A DNA stretch of 64,000 nucleotides from an uncultured Pseudomonadales bacterium. Lineage in GTDB: Bacteria; Pseudomonadota; Gammaproteobacteria; Pseudomonadales; CANNCY01. The notes under the pieces are model-generated. The model made no database searches. It was not told the origin of the DNA and worked only from the letters and a program-made list of their open reading frames with translations. The position numbers and the translations under genes are program-made. Each line of letters opens with the position of its first letter. Position 1 is the first letter of the stretch. Location of the stretch: contig CANNCY010000001.1 of NCBI GenBank assembly GCA_947503335.1, forward strand, positions 1,010,845 to 1,074,844, in the 5' to 3' direction. This document shows positions 43,841 through 53,547 of this stretch, piece by piece.

Positions 43841-45427
43841 CTATGGTGTATAGAACGTTGGCGAACCAGGGCCAACTGGTAACGCGAAGATAAATGTCCA
43901 TAGATAAAAGAACAAACTCCAGCACACGATAAACACCATGGTATAAGGCAGCATGGTAGAGATCAGCGTACCGATACCAATGTTCTTATGGTACTTAGAG
44001 GCGATCGCCAAGATCAGGCCAAAATAGCTCATCATCGGTGTGATCAGGTTGGTCGTTGAATCACCGATACGGTAAGCCGCCTGAATGGTCTCGGGTGCAT
44101 AGCCAACCAACATTAGCATTGGCACAAAGATTGGCGCGGTAACTGCCCATTGAGCTGATGCAGACCCCAAGCTTAGATTGATCACGCCGCATACTAGAAT
44201 GAATAAGAAGAATAGCTCTGGGCCACTTAAACCAGCTGACTCAAGCGCCTGCGCACCTACAACAGCGAGCACTGAGCCAAAGTTTGTCCATTTAAAGAAC
44301 GCCACAAATTGCGCTGCGAAGAACACCAACACAATATAGGGGCCCATCGACGACATCGATTTACCCATCGCATTGATGGCATCTACATCGCTTTTCATGG
44401 TACCTACAACACGCCCGTACACAAAACCGGTGATCGCGAAGAAGAAGAAAATGTAAACCACAATACCCTTTAAGAACGGCGAGCCTTTCATCTCCATCGT
44501 CTCAGGGTTAAGCAATACACCGCCAAACTGAGGCATTACTGTAGCTGCTAGCACTAAACAAAAGGCCAATGCTGCTAGGCCGGCGTAGGCTAAGCCACGG
44601 TTTTCGGTTGCCGTAAGCTCATCACCACCTTCAACCTTGTTGCTCGCCAAGGCTTCGTGATCGGCCAGTGATTCGTCGTATGGCCCTAGCTTAGGCTCAA
44701 CAATCTTTTCAGTAACAAAGGTAGCAAGGCCGGCAATCAAAAAGGTACTAGCGATCATAAAGAACCAGTTTGCCTCAGGGCCAACCGTATAGGTTGGGTC
44801 GATCATACGTGCGGCTTCTTCAGTGATACCACTCAATAATGGGTCAACTGTACCGATAAATAGGTTGGCCGAATAACCACCTGACACACCCGCAAACGCA
44901 GCAGCCAAACCTGCCAACGGGTGACGTCCTAACGAATGAAAGATCATCGCCGCTAGCGGAATCAATACAACATAACCCAGCTCTGACGCAGTATTCGATA
45001 CAATGCCTGCAAACACGATCGCGAACGTGACCATCGATTTAGGCGCGCCATATACCATCTTACGCATTAGCGCAGAAATAAGGCCCGAATGCTCGGCAAT
45101 GCCTACACCTAAGATCGCCACCAACACAGTGCCCAATGGCGCAAAGCCAGAAAAATTGGTTACTAAGCCGGTAACTATTCGCTGTAAGCCTTCGGCGTTG
45201 AGCAGGCTGACTACTCTGATCATGCCATCATCGGCTACACCCGGTGCACCCGCTGGGCGCGGGTCAATCACCGCCACGTCAAAGTAACCAGCTACACCGC
45301 TAGCAACTAAAATAAGGATACAAAAAGATGCGAAAAGGGTTACTGGGTGCGGAAGCAGGTTGCCTAGCCACTCAACAGTGTCTAAGAACCGCGTAAACAA
45401 TGACCGTTTGGCCGCAGGATGATTCAT
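43841..45427 (-). CDS. AbgT-family transporter
   Basis: 528 aa with about twelve spans. It opens with FLDTVEWLGNLLPHPVTLF and has the family's SEGY-like region NTASELGYVVLIPLAAMIFHSLGRHPLAGLAAAFAGVSGGYSAN and PMMSYFGLILAIA near the end. AbgT members import p-aminobenzoyl-glutamate or export sulfonamides using the proton gradient. Single gene, leftward. Confidence 0.92.
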   Translation of the reverse strand: MNHPAAKRSLFTRFLDTVEWLGNLLPHPVTLFASFCILILVASGVAGYFDVAVIDPRPAGAPGVADDGMIRVVSLLNAEGLQRIVTGLVTNFSGFAPLGTVLVAILGVGIAEHSGLISALMRKMVYGAPKSMVTFAIVFAGIVSNTASELGYVVLIPLAAMIFHSLGRHPLAGLAAAFAGVSGGYSANLFIGTVDPLLSGITEEAARMIDPTYTVGPEANWFFMIASTFLIAGLATFVTEKIVEPKLGPYDESLADHEALASNKVEGGDELTATENRGLAYAGLAALAFCLVLAATVMPQFGGVLLNPETMEMKGSPFLKGIVVYIFFFFAITGFVYGRVVGTMKSDVDAINAMGKSMSSMGPYIVLVFFAAQFVAFFKWTNFGSVLAVVGAQALESAGLSGPELFFLFILVCGVINLSLGSASAQWAVTAPIFVPMLMLVGYAPETIQAAYRIGDSTTNLITPMMSYFGLILAIASKYHKNIGIGTLISTMLPYTMVFIVCWSLFFYLWTFIFALPVGPGSPTFYTP

Positions 45428-45464
45428 AGCGCTCTCGATTAGTTTTTTCGGCGCCCATCATACC

Positions 45465-46436
45465 CTAGTTAAGGGTTATAACGATACTCACAAGCCCCAT
45501 CAACACCACGAACCAAAAGGCAAAGCTAACCCATTTGAGCAAAGCTTTAGGCGACTGACTGCGCCCTACTTTCGCCGAAAACCCTTTTAGGTTAAAAACG
45601 ATCTTTGCCGACACTACAACCGATACAAGGTTAATGCCTAACAAAAGAAGCGCGCCACCGGCTAACTGCCAACTATGCTGACTAGCAAATAAACCAGCAG
45701 CAACGGTTGGCGGCAACAGCGCCACGGCAACCATTACGCCTACCAAAACACTTGAAACACCTGCCGTTAGGCTTAGTGTTGCAGCAGCGCCTGATACTAG
45801 CGCTAAGGCTACGGCTTCGATGCCAACGTTTGCCCTTGCAAGCAGTTCGGGGGCAACAAAAGAACCAGACCAAAATGCACCCACAGCAATCGCGATAGAA
45901 ATAGCTAAGGTGATACCCACCAGGTTAGTGGCCACGCCCGAACGCACCATGCGCCAATCGCCAAGAGTTGAGCCATAGGCTATAGCGAGATTTGGCCCTA
46001 GCAATGGCGCAATTACCATGGCACCAATAATCACCGCTACGTTATTTTCTAGTAGACCTAAGATTGCGACCACCGACGATAAGGCAACTAACCATAAAAA
46101 GTTGCTATTAAGTTCGGCGCCCTTAAGTACTTGGTTGTACAAGGCTTCGCGAGACTCGGTAGCTGCAGCTGTTTTCTCTTCTTGCGCTGTTTTAAGTTTC
46201 GGTAAGCCCGCTTCGACAGGCACTACAATCAACGTGTAGCCCGTTTGACCACCGAAATACTCTTGAACTAAATCTAAAACGACCTGTTGCTTATTTGAAT
46301 GAACCAACAAACGCATAGCAACTCGCCCATCATCACCCTTTTGACCCAGGCGAAAATCAATGGCTTCGCATACTTTCGCTAAACGACGGATGTCATCGAT
46401 ATGGCGCTCGTCTGCGAGTAGCTCAATAAGCTTCAT
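45465..46436 (-). CDS. DUF389 (TIGR00341-type) membrane protein
   Basis: 323 aa. A soluble N-terminal ferredoxin-like part (1-85) precedes a membrane domain of about six spans with VIIGAMVIAPLLGPNLAIAYG and GVMVAVALLPPTVAAG, the conserved DUF389 segments. Function unknown in the family. Its start is 3 bp from the stop of the LysR gene on the same strand. Confidence 0.85.
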   Translation of the reverse strand: MKLIELLADERHIDDIRRLAKVCEAIDFRLGQKGDDGRVAMRLLVHSNKQQVVLDLVQEYFGGQTGYTLIVVPVEAGLPKLKTAQEEKTAAATESREALYNQVLKGAELNSNFLWLVALSSVVAILGLLENNVAVIIGAMVIAPLLGPNLAIAYGSTLGDWRMVRSGVATNLVGITLAISIAIAVGAFWSGSFVAPELLARANVGIEAVALALVSGAAATLSLTAGVSSVLVGVMVAVALLPPTVAAGLFASQHSWQLAGGALLLLGINLVSVVVSAKIVFNLKGFSAKVGRSQSPKALLKWVSFAFWFVVLMGLVSIVITLN

Positions 46437-46439
46437 AGA

Positions 46440-47393
46440 TTATCCTGCGTTCTGCTGCACGGGGTTTGACCTTGCAAGGCCATCAACTGGTATCACATGG
46501 GTAGCATGATGCTTTTCGCAATATTCAGCAAGAGTTGCTCCTATCACGTCGACATAATCGTCTAACTGAGCATCTGCCCGATAAACAAGGTAGTACATAA
46601 TCTGCGCTTGTAAATTTGAAGCAACGGGTATCAATGACCCTTCGGCAAGATCTTGGCGCGCAGCTATACGAGGCAACAAAGCGATGCCTAACCCTGCACG
46701 GGCTGCAGCAACAACCGATAACTTGTTATCTAACACCTGCTGTCTAGTTGCGTCGAAATCAATTTCGATATTTTCTTGCTGAAAGATCAACCAATCATCA
46801 TCTAACGCAACCCTAACAATGTGGGCATCTTCTATACCCACGCCATCGGCATCAATGACGTGATTTACAAAATAACTAGGTGCACAATACAAACCCATTT
46901 CGACACGAGCAAAGGGTTTAGCAACGAGGTCGTCGCTATGACCCGAATAAGGCCTTAGCGCAACGTCGACGATCGACTGTTCAATATGCGCGACGGTATC
47001 GTCTGCCCTCATCTCGACCGGCAAATCAGGAAACAAATGCCTTAGCTGAACTAACGCGTGCGTTAACAAAAGAGTAGACACAACAGACGAACCACCTAAT
47101 CGTAGTTCTGACAAATCATGGTCAGATTCTAACAAACCTAAACCCTGTTGAAGTTCATCAAACACTTTAGAACTAGTATCAAAAAGAATTTGCCCCGCAT
47201 CGGTTAACGACAGGTCTGTTCGCTGTGATCGTAGCAAAAGTTTTTTGTCTAATAGTTCTTCAAGCTTTTTTATTTGATAGCTAACACTAGATTGATTAAC
47301 ACAGAGTACGTCAGCAGCTTTAGTAAAACTTTTTTGCTGAGCAACTGTGTGAAACACGTGCAGATAAGGCAGTAGCGCTTTTAAGTTATGCAT
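46440..47393 (-). CDS. LysR-family transcriptional regulator
   Basis: 317 aa. N-terminal winged helix (FHTVAQQKSFTKAADVLCVNQSSVSYQIKKLEELL, 14-48) and a periplasmic-binding-protein-like effector domain, in the GcvA-like branch. It is divergent from the flavin amine oxidase gene across 152 bp, so it probably controls that gene. The DUF389 gene may be cotranscribed behind it. Confidence 0.92.
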   Translation of the reverse strand: MHNLKALLPYLHVFHTVAQQKSFTKAADVLCVNQSSVSYQIKKLEELLDKKLLLRSQRTDLSLTDAGQILFDTSSKVFDELQQGLGLLESDHDLSELRLGGSSVVSTLLLTHALVQLRHLFPDLPVEMRADDTVAHIEQSIVDVALRPYSGHSDDLVAKPFARVEMGLYCAPSYFVNHVIDADGVGIEDAHIVRVALDDDWLIFQQENIEIDFDATRQQVLDNKLSVVAAARAGLGIALLPRIAARQDLAEGSLIPVASNLQAQIMYYLVYRADAQLDDYVDVIGATLAEYCEKHHATHVIPVDGLARSNPVQQNAG

Positions 47394-47451
47394 AAATCAG
47401 ATAACTAACATCGAATATTTTTATTTTACAGACTGAGCGTATCAATCGATT

Positions 47452-47467
47452 ATATCGTGCGCGATAT
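47452..47467. promoter_or_regulatory. Inverted repeat in the LysR/amine-oxidase divergent promoter
   Basis: ATATCG-TGCG-CGATAT, 59 bp upstream of the LysR start and 79 bp before the oxidase start. A candidate LysR binding site. Confidence 0.45.
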
Positions 47468-47545
47468 TTGTCGCGCCAACTATCTTAACTAAAAATACTA
47501 GGCACTAACATTGATTAGGCCACAAAATTAGACAATGGAGTATGT

Positions 47546-49216
47546 ATGTCGTTCAGGTCATTTAGGAATGATAACGCTGTTACACGCGCAATTCGCCGCG
47601 TAAACCTAGTTCACTCGCTTGCAGAAAAAACTGGTCGCCCAGTTGAAGAGTTGCTACAAGAGCGTCACGAATTTGAAGCAAACGCGCGTAAAAACGCAAA
47701 CAACAAGGAGCGTCGTAGCTTTATTAAAGCGATGGGCGCTGGTGCTATGGCTGCAGGCGCGACGCCCGCTATGGCTAAGATTGGTGGTAACACCAACAAC
47801 CCAGGCCGTGTAGCAGTAATCGGTTCAGGCCTTGCAGGTATGCGTACTGCCCACCGCCTATGGCACTACGGCCACCAGTGTAAAGTGTACGAAGCAAACA
47901 CCCGTATCGGTGGTCGTGCGTTTTCTACACGTGGTTACTTCGACGACAATATGATCGTTGAGCGTGGTGGCGAATTCATCAACACTAACCACTCTGCAAT
48001 CCGTAACCTATGTCATCAGTTAAACCTTAAGCTAGAAACAGTTTACGCAGGTTCTGCAGGCGGTGACGAGCCTTTGTTCTTCACTAACGGTAACCTTTGG
48101 ACAGAAGAAAAGCTTAATGCTGACTGGGGCTACGTATATGAATCATTCAAGCGTGGTGAAGTTGCAGCACCTTGGCAGCCAACTTACGCTAGCCACAACG
48201 CTGAGCACGTACGTCTAGATAACCTAAACACTAACGATTGGTTAGACGAGCTAGGTGTAGGCGCAAACAGTGACTTTGGTCAGCTAATGCAGACTAACGT
48301 TATTTCTGAATACGGCCTACGCCCAGAAGAATCACCTGCACTTAACCTTCTATACCTACTAGGTTGGAACTCGCGCTCTTCAGCAGAGCCGATCACTGGT
48401 GGTGACGAGAAGTACCACGTAGTTGGTGGTAACGATCAGATCATCTACGGCATGCTAAACGATATGCCTAGCGGCACGGTAGAAACAGGCAAGGCGCTAA
48501 CTGCGGTAACTGGCCCAGCGATGGGTCCATACACCCTAACCTTCGAAGACGGCACTGTAGATACCTGCGACCAGCTAGTAATGGCGATTCCGTTCACTAA
48601 GGTTCGTGAAATCGAATTCTCACCAGCAATCTGGGAGTCGTTCGGCTTTGCTAAGCAAGAATGTATCAACAAGTTAACCTATGGTACTAACGGCAAGCTA
48701 CACGTACAGACTGCTAACAAGCCTTGGCTTGGCACTCGCAATGTAGACGGCCACGACGTTCACATGAACGGTGTTGCCTACTCTGGTGCTGATGGCTGGA
48801 TTGTATCTTGGGATACTCAATCAACTAGCGACAACCAACGCGGTGTTCTATGTGACTACCTAGGCGGTGATCGTGGTGCTAACCTAACGTCGAACGGCCC
48901 ATTCTCTGAAGCAGATGCTGGTGATGTAAACACTTTCTTGACAGAAATCGACGAAGTATTTACTGGTGTTAAAGATGCCTACGAAGGTAAGGCACTTGTG
49001 TCTAACTGGACAGCTAACCCATACACCCACGGCAGCTACAGCTCACCAGGTATGGGCGAGTACACTAGCTTCTGGGGTTCTCAGTGGGAGCGTGACACTA
49101 CCAACAAGATCTTGTTTGCTGGTGAACAGTCTTCACAAGAGACCTGGGGTTTCTTAAGCGGCGCAATTGACTCGGGCGAGTTGGCTGCAAAGCGTCTAGT
49201 AAACAAGAATGCTTAA
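47546..49216 (+). CDS. Flavin monoamine oxidase with internal Tat-like signal
   Basis: 556 aa. FAD motif GSGLAGMRTAHRLWHYG at about 93-109, then GGRAFS and ERGGEFINTNH, and the C-terminal FAD contact GEQSSQETWGFLSGAIDSGELAA. This is the MAO/L-amino-acid oxidase fold. A twin-arginine motif (ERRSFIK) followed by a hydrophobic stretch begins only at residue about 56, after a polar helical extension. Either translation starts later or the signal has an unusually long n-region. It should oxidise a primary or secondary amine. Codon use looks more biased (CGT, GGT, AAC) than its neighbours, which hints at high expression. Confidence 0.88.
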   Translation: MSFRSFRNDNAVTRAIRRVNLVHSLAEKTGRPVEELLQERHEFEANARKNANNKERRSFIKAMGAGAMAAGATPAMAKIGGNTNNPGRVAVIGSGLAGMRTAHRLWHYGHQCKVYEANTRIGGRAFSTRGYFDDNMIVERGGEFINTNHSAIRNLCHQLNLKLETVYAGSAGGDEPLFFTNGNLWTEEKLNADWGYVYESFKRGEVAAPWQPTYASHNAEHVRLDNLNTNDWLDELGVGANSDFGQLMQTNVISEYGLRPEESPALNLLYLLGWNSRSSAEPITGGDEKYHVVGGNDQIIYGMLNDMPSGTVETGKALTAVTGPAMGPYTLTFEDGTVDTCDQLVMAIPFTKVREIEFSPAIWESFGFAKQECINKLTYGTNGKLHVQTANKPWLGTRNVDGHDVHMNGVAYSGADGWIVSWDTQSTSDNQRGVLCDYLGGDRGANLTSNGPFSEADAGDVNTFLTEIDEVFTGVKDAYEGKALVSNWTANPYTHGSYSSPGMGEYTSFWGSQWERDTTNKILFAGEQSSQETWGFLSGAIDSGELAAKRLVNKNA

Positions 49217-49236
49217 TCGCTGATTTACTTGCTAAC

Positions 49237-49266
49237 AAAAAAGGCACCCTCGGGTGCCTTTTTTTA
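49237..49266. terminator. Bidirectional terminator after the amine oxidase
   Basis: GGCACC/GGTGCC with a CTCG loop, extended by A and T tracts, between convergent genes. Confidence 0.85.
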
Positions 49267-49284
49267 TTGCCTTGATTCTAACAA

Positions 49285-50664
49285 TTAATAGAACAAACCA
49301 AGAAGAATAAAACCGACCGACGCAATCGCCCCTGCCCGCATTGCAAACGGTAACTGAGTACGCACGTGCTCGATGTGCTCGGTACCCGCCGCTAATGATG
49401 AAACGATAGTTGTATCGCTAATCGGCGACGAATGATCACCAAAGATGCCACCTGACAGCACGCAGGCTACAAGCAGTGCCGGCTCGATACCTAGATGCAT
49501 AGCGATAGGTATAGCGATCGGCATCATGATCGAGAAGGTACCCCAGCTTGAGCCTACCGAGAACGCAATCGCGCCCGACAGCCAGAACACCACAACAGGT
49601 ATTAACCAATGCGGAATCCACTCACCAGCGAAAGACGATACATACTCGCCCACGCCTAGCGCCTTAGCCACCGTACCAAGCGCTAACGCCAACACTAGCA
49701 TAATTGCTATTGGCAATAGCTTACCGGCACCCTCGATCCAGACATCTGTTAATCTATTTAGTGTCATCATACGTTGCGAAAGAACCATGATCGACAATAC
49801 TGCTAACGCTGCAACACTCGCCCACAATACACTGGTCGAACCTGACCCCTTTAGAATTACACCATCACCGGTGATCCAAAGACCTAAGGGCATCATGGCA
49901 ATCAATACAGCCATTGGAATGAGCATATTATAGGCGCGCGGTGTTACATCGGGCTCTGTTTGAAAACTAACAGGCTCATCATCATATGCCTGCGCCTTTG
50001 CCTCGGCCTGCCCCATCGCACCAGGGTTATAGTTGGTCGCGATACTGTACGCAGCAATACCCACTGCTGTTAGCGCGTATAAATTAAGAGGAATACTCAT
50101 CAGTAACACTGACAGTGCGTTTTCGACACCCAGACCATCGAGCAAACCTAGATTGAATGCACCCCAAGCATTTAACGGAATCAAAATACAAATCGGTGCA
50201 GACGTTGAGTCGATGATATAAGCAAGCTTTTCGCGAGAGATCTTGTAACGGTCGTATAACGGCCTGCTTACCGTACCACTTACAAGCAACGTGATATTTG
50301 ATTCGATAAAGATGACAATACCCAGTATCCAGCTTAGCCACTGTGCACGCTTGCCACTGTTAACCCACTGCTGGCGTTCTAACGCCGACACAAAGCCTTT
50401 AACGGCACCTGAGCGCTCTAGCGTATAAATGAACGCTCCAATGATTAACGTAAACGATAAGATCTTGGCATCACCAGGATTTCCTAATACTGAAATCACG
50501 GCATCAAGCGACTCGGCAAACGAAGCTAAAACACCTTGCCCGTTAAGCAGCAAGTAGCCTAGCCAGATGCCAGCAAACAACGATAGATATACTTGGCGAG
50601 TCGCCAAACATAAGCCAATAGCAATTAACGGCGGTAACAGCGCCGTCCAGTTAGGATCGATCAT
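49285..50664 (-). CDS. NhaC-family Na+/H+ antiporter
   Basis: 459 aa with about eleven spans. SSWGTFSIMMPIAIPIAMHLG and CVLSGGIFGDHSSPISDTTIVSSLAAG are NhaC signatures, as is SNITLLVSGTVSRPLYDRYKISREKLAYIIDSTSAPIC. Probably exchanges sodium for protons or an organic substrate. It lies about 90 bp downstream of the SDR/dehydrogenase operon, beyond a terminator, so it is transcribed separately. Confidence 0.92.
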   Translation of the reverse strand: MIDPNWTALLPPLIAIGLCLATRQVYLSLFAGIWLGYLLLNGQGVLASFAESLDAVISVLGNPGDAKILSFTLIIGAFIYTLERSGAVKGFVSALERQQWVNSGKRAQWLSWILGIVIFIESNITLLVSGTVSRPLYDRYKISREKLAYIIDSTSAPICILIPLNAWGAFNLGLLDGLGVENALSVLLMSIPLNLYALTAVGIAAYSIATNYNPGAMGQAEAKAQAYDDEPVSFQTEPDVTPRAYNMLIPMAVLIAMMPLGLWITGDGVILKGSGSTSVLWASVAALAVLSIMVLSQRMMTLNRLTDVWIEGAGKLLPIAIMLVLALALGTVAKALGVGEYVSSFAGEWIPHWLIPVVVFWLSGAIAFSVGSSWGTFSIMMPIAIPIAMHLGIEPALLVACVLSGGIFGDHSSPISDTTIVSSLAAGTEHIEHVRTQLPFAMRAGAIASVGFILLGLFY

Positions 50665-50683
50665 TTTATTATCAATACCTTAA

Positions 50684-50718
50684 AAGCAAAAACGGCGCTT
50701 AGTGTAACCTAAGCGCCG
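50684..50718 (-). terminator. Terminator of the SDR operon
   Basis: CGGCGCTTAG/CTAAGCGCCG 10-bp stem with a 6-nt loop and a minus-strand TTTTTGCTTTT tail. Confidence 0.8.
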
Positions 50719-50755
50719 CAGGGTTAGTAATCGAAATTACTTATAAGCATATAGC

Positions 50756-51484
50756 TTAGCGAGCCGCCATACGAATACCACCGTCAAGACGAATCGTTTC
50801 GCCGTTGATGTAGCTGTTTTCAATAATATGGCCTACCAGTTTTGCAAAATCATTCGGCTCACCTAAGCGCTTAGGCGACTGAACCATTTGGCTTAAACTG
50901 TCTTGCACCTTATCAGGCATAGCCGCAACCATTGGCGTCATAAATACGCCAGGCGCGATGGTGTTAACACGAATACCTAAGCTACCCAAATCGCGCGCCA
51001 TTGGTAGCGTCATACCCGCTACGCCAGCTTTACTAGCGGCGTAAGCCACCTGCCCCATCTGCCCATCGAACGCAGCAACAGATGCAGTATTGATGATGAC
51101 TCCTCGCAGACCGTCAGCATTGGGGTCGTTTGCCGACATTAAAGCACTCGCCTGTGAACAAACGTTGAAGGTACCCACAAGGTTCACTTGAATCGCCTTT
51201 GCAAACAGGCTCGCATCATGCACGCCCTTACTACCAAAGGTTTTAGCAGCTGGCGCAATACCTGCGCAATTTACAACAACCTGTAACGGTCCTAACTCGC
51301 CCACCTGCTGCATCACTGATTCAATTGCAGAGGCATCGGTTACATCGGTCTCAAAGTAGGTAACATCATCTCTACTAGGTTGCTGTCGGTCTAGCACTAC
51401 TATCTGGTATGTATTGATTAACTCATCGACAACGGCTGCACCCAACCCTGATGCACCACCGGTAATTAACGCTACAGGCTTCAT
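50756..51484 (-). CDS. Short-chain dehydrogenase (3-hydroxyacyl-CoA dehydrogenase type 2-like)
   Basis: 242 aa classical SDR. NAD-binding TGGASGLG at 8-15, NCAGIAPA near 88, and the active-site segment INTASVAAFDGQMGQVAYAASKAG with Ser, Tyr and Lys in the right order. The overall pattern (FDGQMGQVAYAASKAGVAGMTLPMARDL) fits the HSD17B10-like group acting in branched-chain amino-acid or fatty-acid oxidation. It overlaps the preceding amino-acid dehydrogenase by 4 bp, which supports a role in the same degradation. Confidence 0.92.
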   Translation of the reverse strand: MKPVALITGGASGLGAAVVDELINTYQIVVLDRQQPSRDDVTYFETDVTDASAIESVMQQVGELGPLQVVVNCAGIAPAAKTFGSKGVHDASLFAKAIQVNLVGTFNVCSQASALMSANDPNADGLRGVIINTASVAAFDGQMGQVAYAASKAGVAGMTLPMARDLGSLGIRVNTIAPGVFMTPMVAAMPDKVQDSLSQMVQSPKRLGEPNDFAKLVGHIIENSYINGETIRLDGGIRMAAR

Positions 51485-52515
51485 GAATCGCTCCTCAAAA
51501 TATGTTCGGCAAGCTGATCAGCAGCCATCGCTGGCGAACAGCCCTGGGTTCTGGCACTTTCAAAGACCTGAATTAATCGGCCCGCAATGGCACTAACCGA
51601 TTGGTTAATTTGTTGCTGATCTAACAAACCCTGTGTTTGATAGTAGGCATCAATGATACCACCGGCGTTAATCAAATAATCGGGCGCATATAAAATACCT
51701 TTAAACATAAGCTTTTGAGCAATGCCATCATGTGCAAGCTGATTGTTGGCGGCACCCGCAATAATAGTAGCGTCGGTTTCAGCTATAAATTGATCGTTGA
51801 TCGCAGCACCCATTGCACAGGGTGCAAACACTAAAGCGCCCGATCGGTGAATCTGATCAAGGCCAACCTCGGTAGCACCTAGCGCTATCGCTTTATCTAG
51901 ATTATCGCGATTAACATCGCACACCAGCACGCTGGCGCCCGCTTGAATCAGATGATTGATTAGGTGACGCCCTACATTACCAGCGCCCTGCACTGCCACA
52001 GTTACATTGTGCAGCGACTTATCGTAACGCCACTTGACGGCAGCCTCGATCGACAGAAACACGCCCAGTGCCGTACTTGGTGACGGGTCACCACCAGCAG
52101 CATGATTGTGATTAACACCTGCAACATGCTCGGTAACTCGCCCCATTTCAGCCAAATCAGCTACCGACGTACCTGAATCTTCGGCAGCGATATATCGACC
52201 ATTAAGTCGATCAACGAATCGACCCATTGCCTGCATAAGATCAGGCGACTTTAACGTGTGGGGGTTACCTACGATCACTGACTTACCGCCACCTAATGGC
52301 AAGCCCGCCAATGCGGTTTTATAACTCATCCCTTGCGAGAGACGAAGTACATCATTAAGCGCTTGATCGTCGTCGACATATTCGAACATGCGACAACCAC
52401 CTAATGCAGGGCCTCGTTTTGACGAGTGTACCGCGATGATAGCGCGAAGCCCGGTTGACTCATCTACGTGATGGGTTACCAACTCGTGCCCATTAAAACT
52501 TGGATGGTTAAACAT
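51481..52515 (-). CDS. Glu/Leu/Phe/Val-type amino-acid dehydrogenase
   Basis: 344 aa from the ATG at 52515, chosen because GAGG lies just upstream; a frame opening 16 codons earlier has no such site. The dimerisation/catalytic N-domain has GPALGGCRM and LPLGGGKSVI with the catalytic Lys, then an NAD domain VAVQGAGNVGRHL. It matches leucine/phenylalanine dehydrogenases, which deaminate an amino acid to the 2-oxo acid with NAD. The four-base overlap with the SDR gene suggests branched-chain amino-acid catabolism. Confidence 0.9.
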   Translation of the reverse strand: MFNHPSFNGHELVTHHVDESTGLRAIIAVHSSKRGPALGGCRMFEYVDDDQALNDVLRLSQGMSYKTALAGLPLGGGKSVIVGNPHTLKSPDLMQAMGRFVDRLNGRYIAAEDSGTSVADLAEMGRVTEHVAGVNHNHAAGGDPSPSTALGVFLSIEAAVKWRYDKSLHNVTVAVQGAGNVGRHLINHLIQAGASVLVCDVNRDNLDKAIALGATEVGLDQIHRSGALVFAPCAMGAAINDQFIAETDATIIAGAANNQLAHDGIAQKLMFKGILYAPDYLINAGGIIDAYYQTQGLLDQQQINQSVSAIAGRLIQVFESARTQGCSPAMAADQLAEHILRSDS

Positions 52516-52640
52516 GCCTGCCTCATATTGTTCATTATTATTAAAAACAATATAGGCGAGCATTAGGCTAATAATTATGCAAAAGAATCTTTTAAGTGTC
52601 GCTATGCGAATAATTTATGCCGTAGCGAGCGGCCAATTGA

Positions 52641-53018
52641 TTAAAGCTGCTTACCAGCAAGATAGCGCCAGCGATTATTTTCGCGAATAAACAGCGAGTG
52701 CTCGTGCATACAATGCTCTTGGGCATGATCTATATAATAGGCTTTAAATCGCACCCAACCTTGATCGCCCGACTCACCACTACCCTCTACTTGCAGCCGT
52801 TGCCAATCAAGATCTTTGGTGTTTAATGATTGCGCGGTTAACCCTTGGGCCTCTGGATTAACCCAAGTTCGCATAAGATACTCGCCATAACCGCCTAACG
52901 CATAGGCAGTATAGCGAGAGCGCATTAGCTGCTCGGGGGTAGCAGCCTGCTTAGCGCCTAAAATCAATGGTTGGCAGCATGCCTCAAAGGCTTGGTCGCT
53001 GCCGCAATAGCAATTCAT
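52641..53018 (-). CDS. YchJ-family (UPF0225) SEC-C protein
   Basis: 125 aa. N-terminal SEC-C zinc motif CYCGSDQAFEACC (3-15), followed by the NTF2-like fold with TPEQLMRSRYTAYALG and WVRFKAYY. It overlaps the FMN reductase gene by 4 bp. Role in the cell not established for the family. Confidence 0.9.
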   Translation of the reverse strand: MNCYCGSDQAFEACCQPLILGAKQAATPEQLMRSRYTAYALGGYGEYLMRTWVNPEAQGLTAQSLNTKDLDWQRLQVEGSGESGDQGWVRFKAYYIDHAQEHCMHEHSLFIRENNRWRYLAGKQL

Positions 53019-53545
53019 AGTGACTGCATTAACTCTTTTAGCTGTTCATCTAGTTCGGCGTTGCTTAGCTCGCCCTTTTCGCTATCAAAGTTATCAAAAA
53101 ACGACTTAACTGACATCGTACCTTTTAAGTCTGCGCCAAAGAATGGTGCCGAGCCAGTAGCCTGCGCTAATACGCTAGAAGCGCCACCAGGGCCTGGCGA
53201 GGTAGCCAAGTAAACAACAGGCTTACCTTGAAAAACTTTCATATCGATGCGTGATGTCCAGTCGTATAGGTTCTTGTATGCCGCACTATAGCTACCATTG
53301 TGCTCGGCAAAGCTAATAACGATGGCGTCAGCTTCGCCTAGCTTCTTAAAGAACGCTTGGGCAAGTTCGTGCTGCCCAATCTCGGCTTCACGATCAACGC
53401 TGAATAGAGGCATCTCGTAATCATTGATGTCTAGCATTTCTACATCAACATCTTTTACTAGGCTAGCAGCATACTTCGCTAACTGTTGGTTGATTGAGTT
53501 GCGGCTATTTGATGCACCAAAGGCTAATACTTTCATTTTATTCAT
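53015..53545 (-). CDS. NADPH-dependent FMN reductase-family protein
   Basis: 176 aa flavodoxin-like fold. Phosphate loop ASNSRNSINQQL (9-20), then TSPGPGGASSVL and YDWTSR, typical of chromate/quinone/azo reductases of the ArsH/YieF class. Cytosolic reduction of quinones or other oxidants is likely. It shares an operon with ychJ-like and a membrane protein. Confidence 0.9.
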   Translation of the reverse strand: MNKMKVLAFGASNSRNSINQQLAKYAASLVKDVDVEMLDINDYEMPLFSVDREAEIGQHELAQAFFKKLGEADAIVISFAEHNGSYSAAYKNLYDWTSRIDMKVFQGKPVVYLATSPGPGGASSVLAQATGSAPFFGADLKGTMSVKSFFDNFDSEKGELSNAELDEQLKELMQSL

Positions 53546-53547
53546 TC

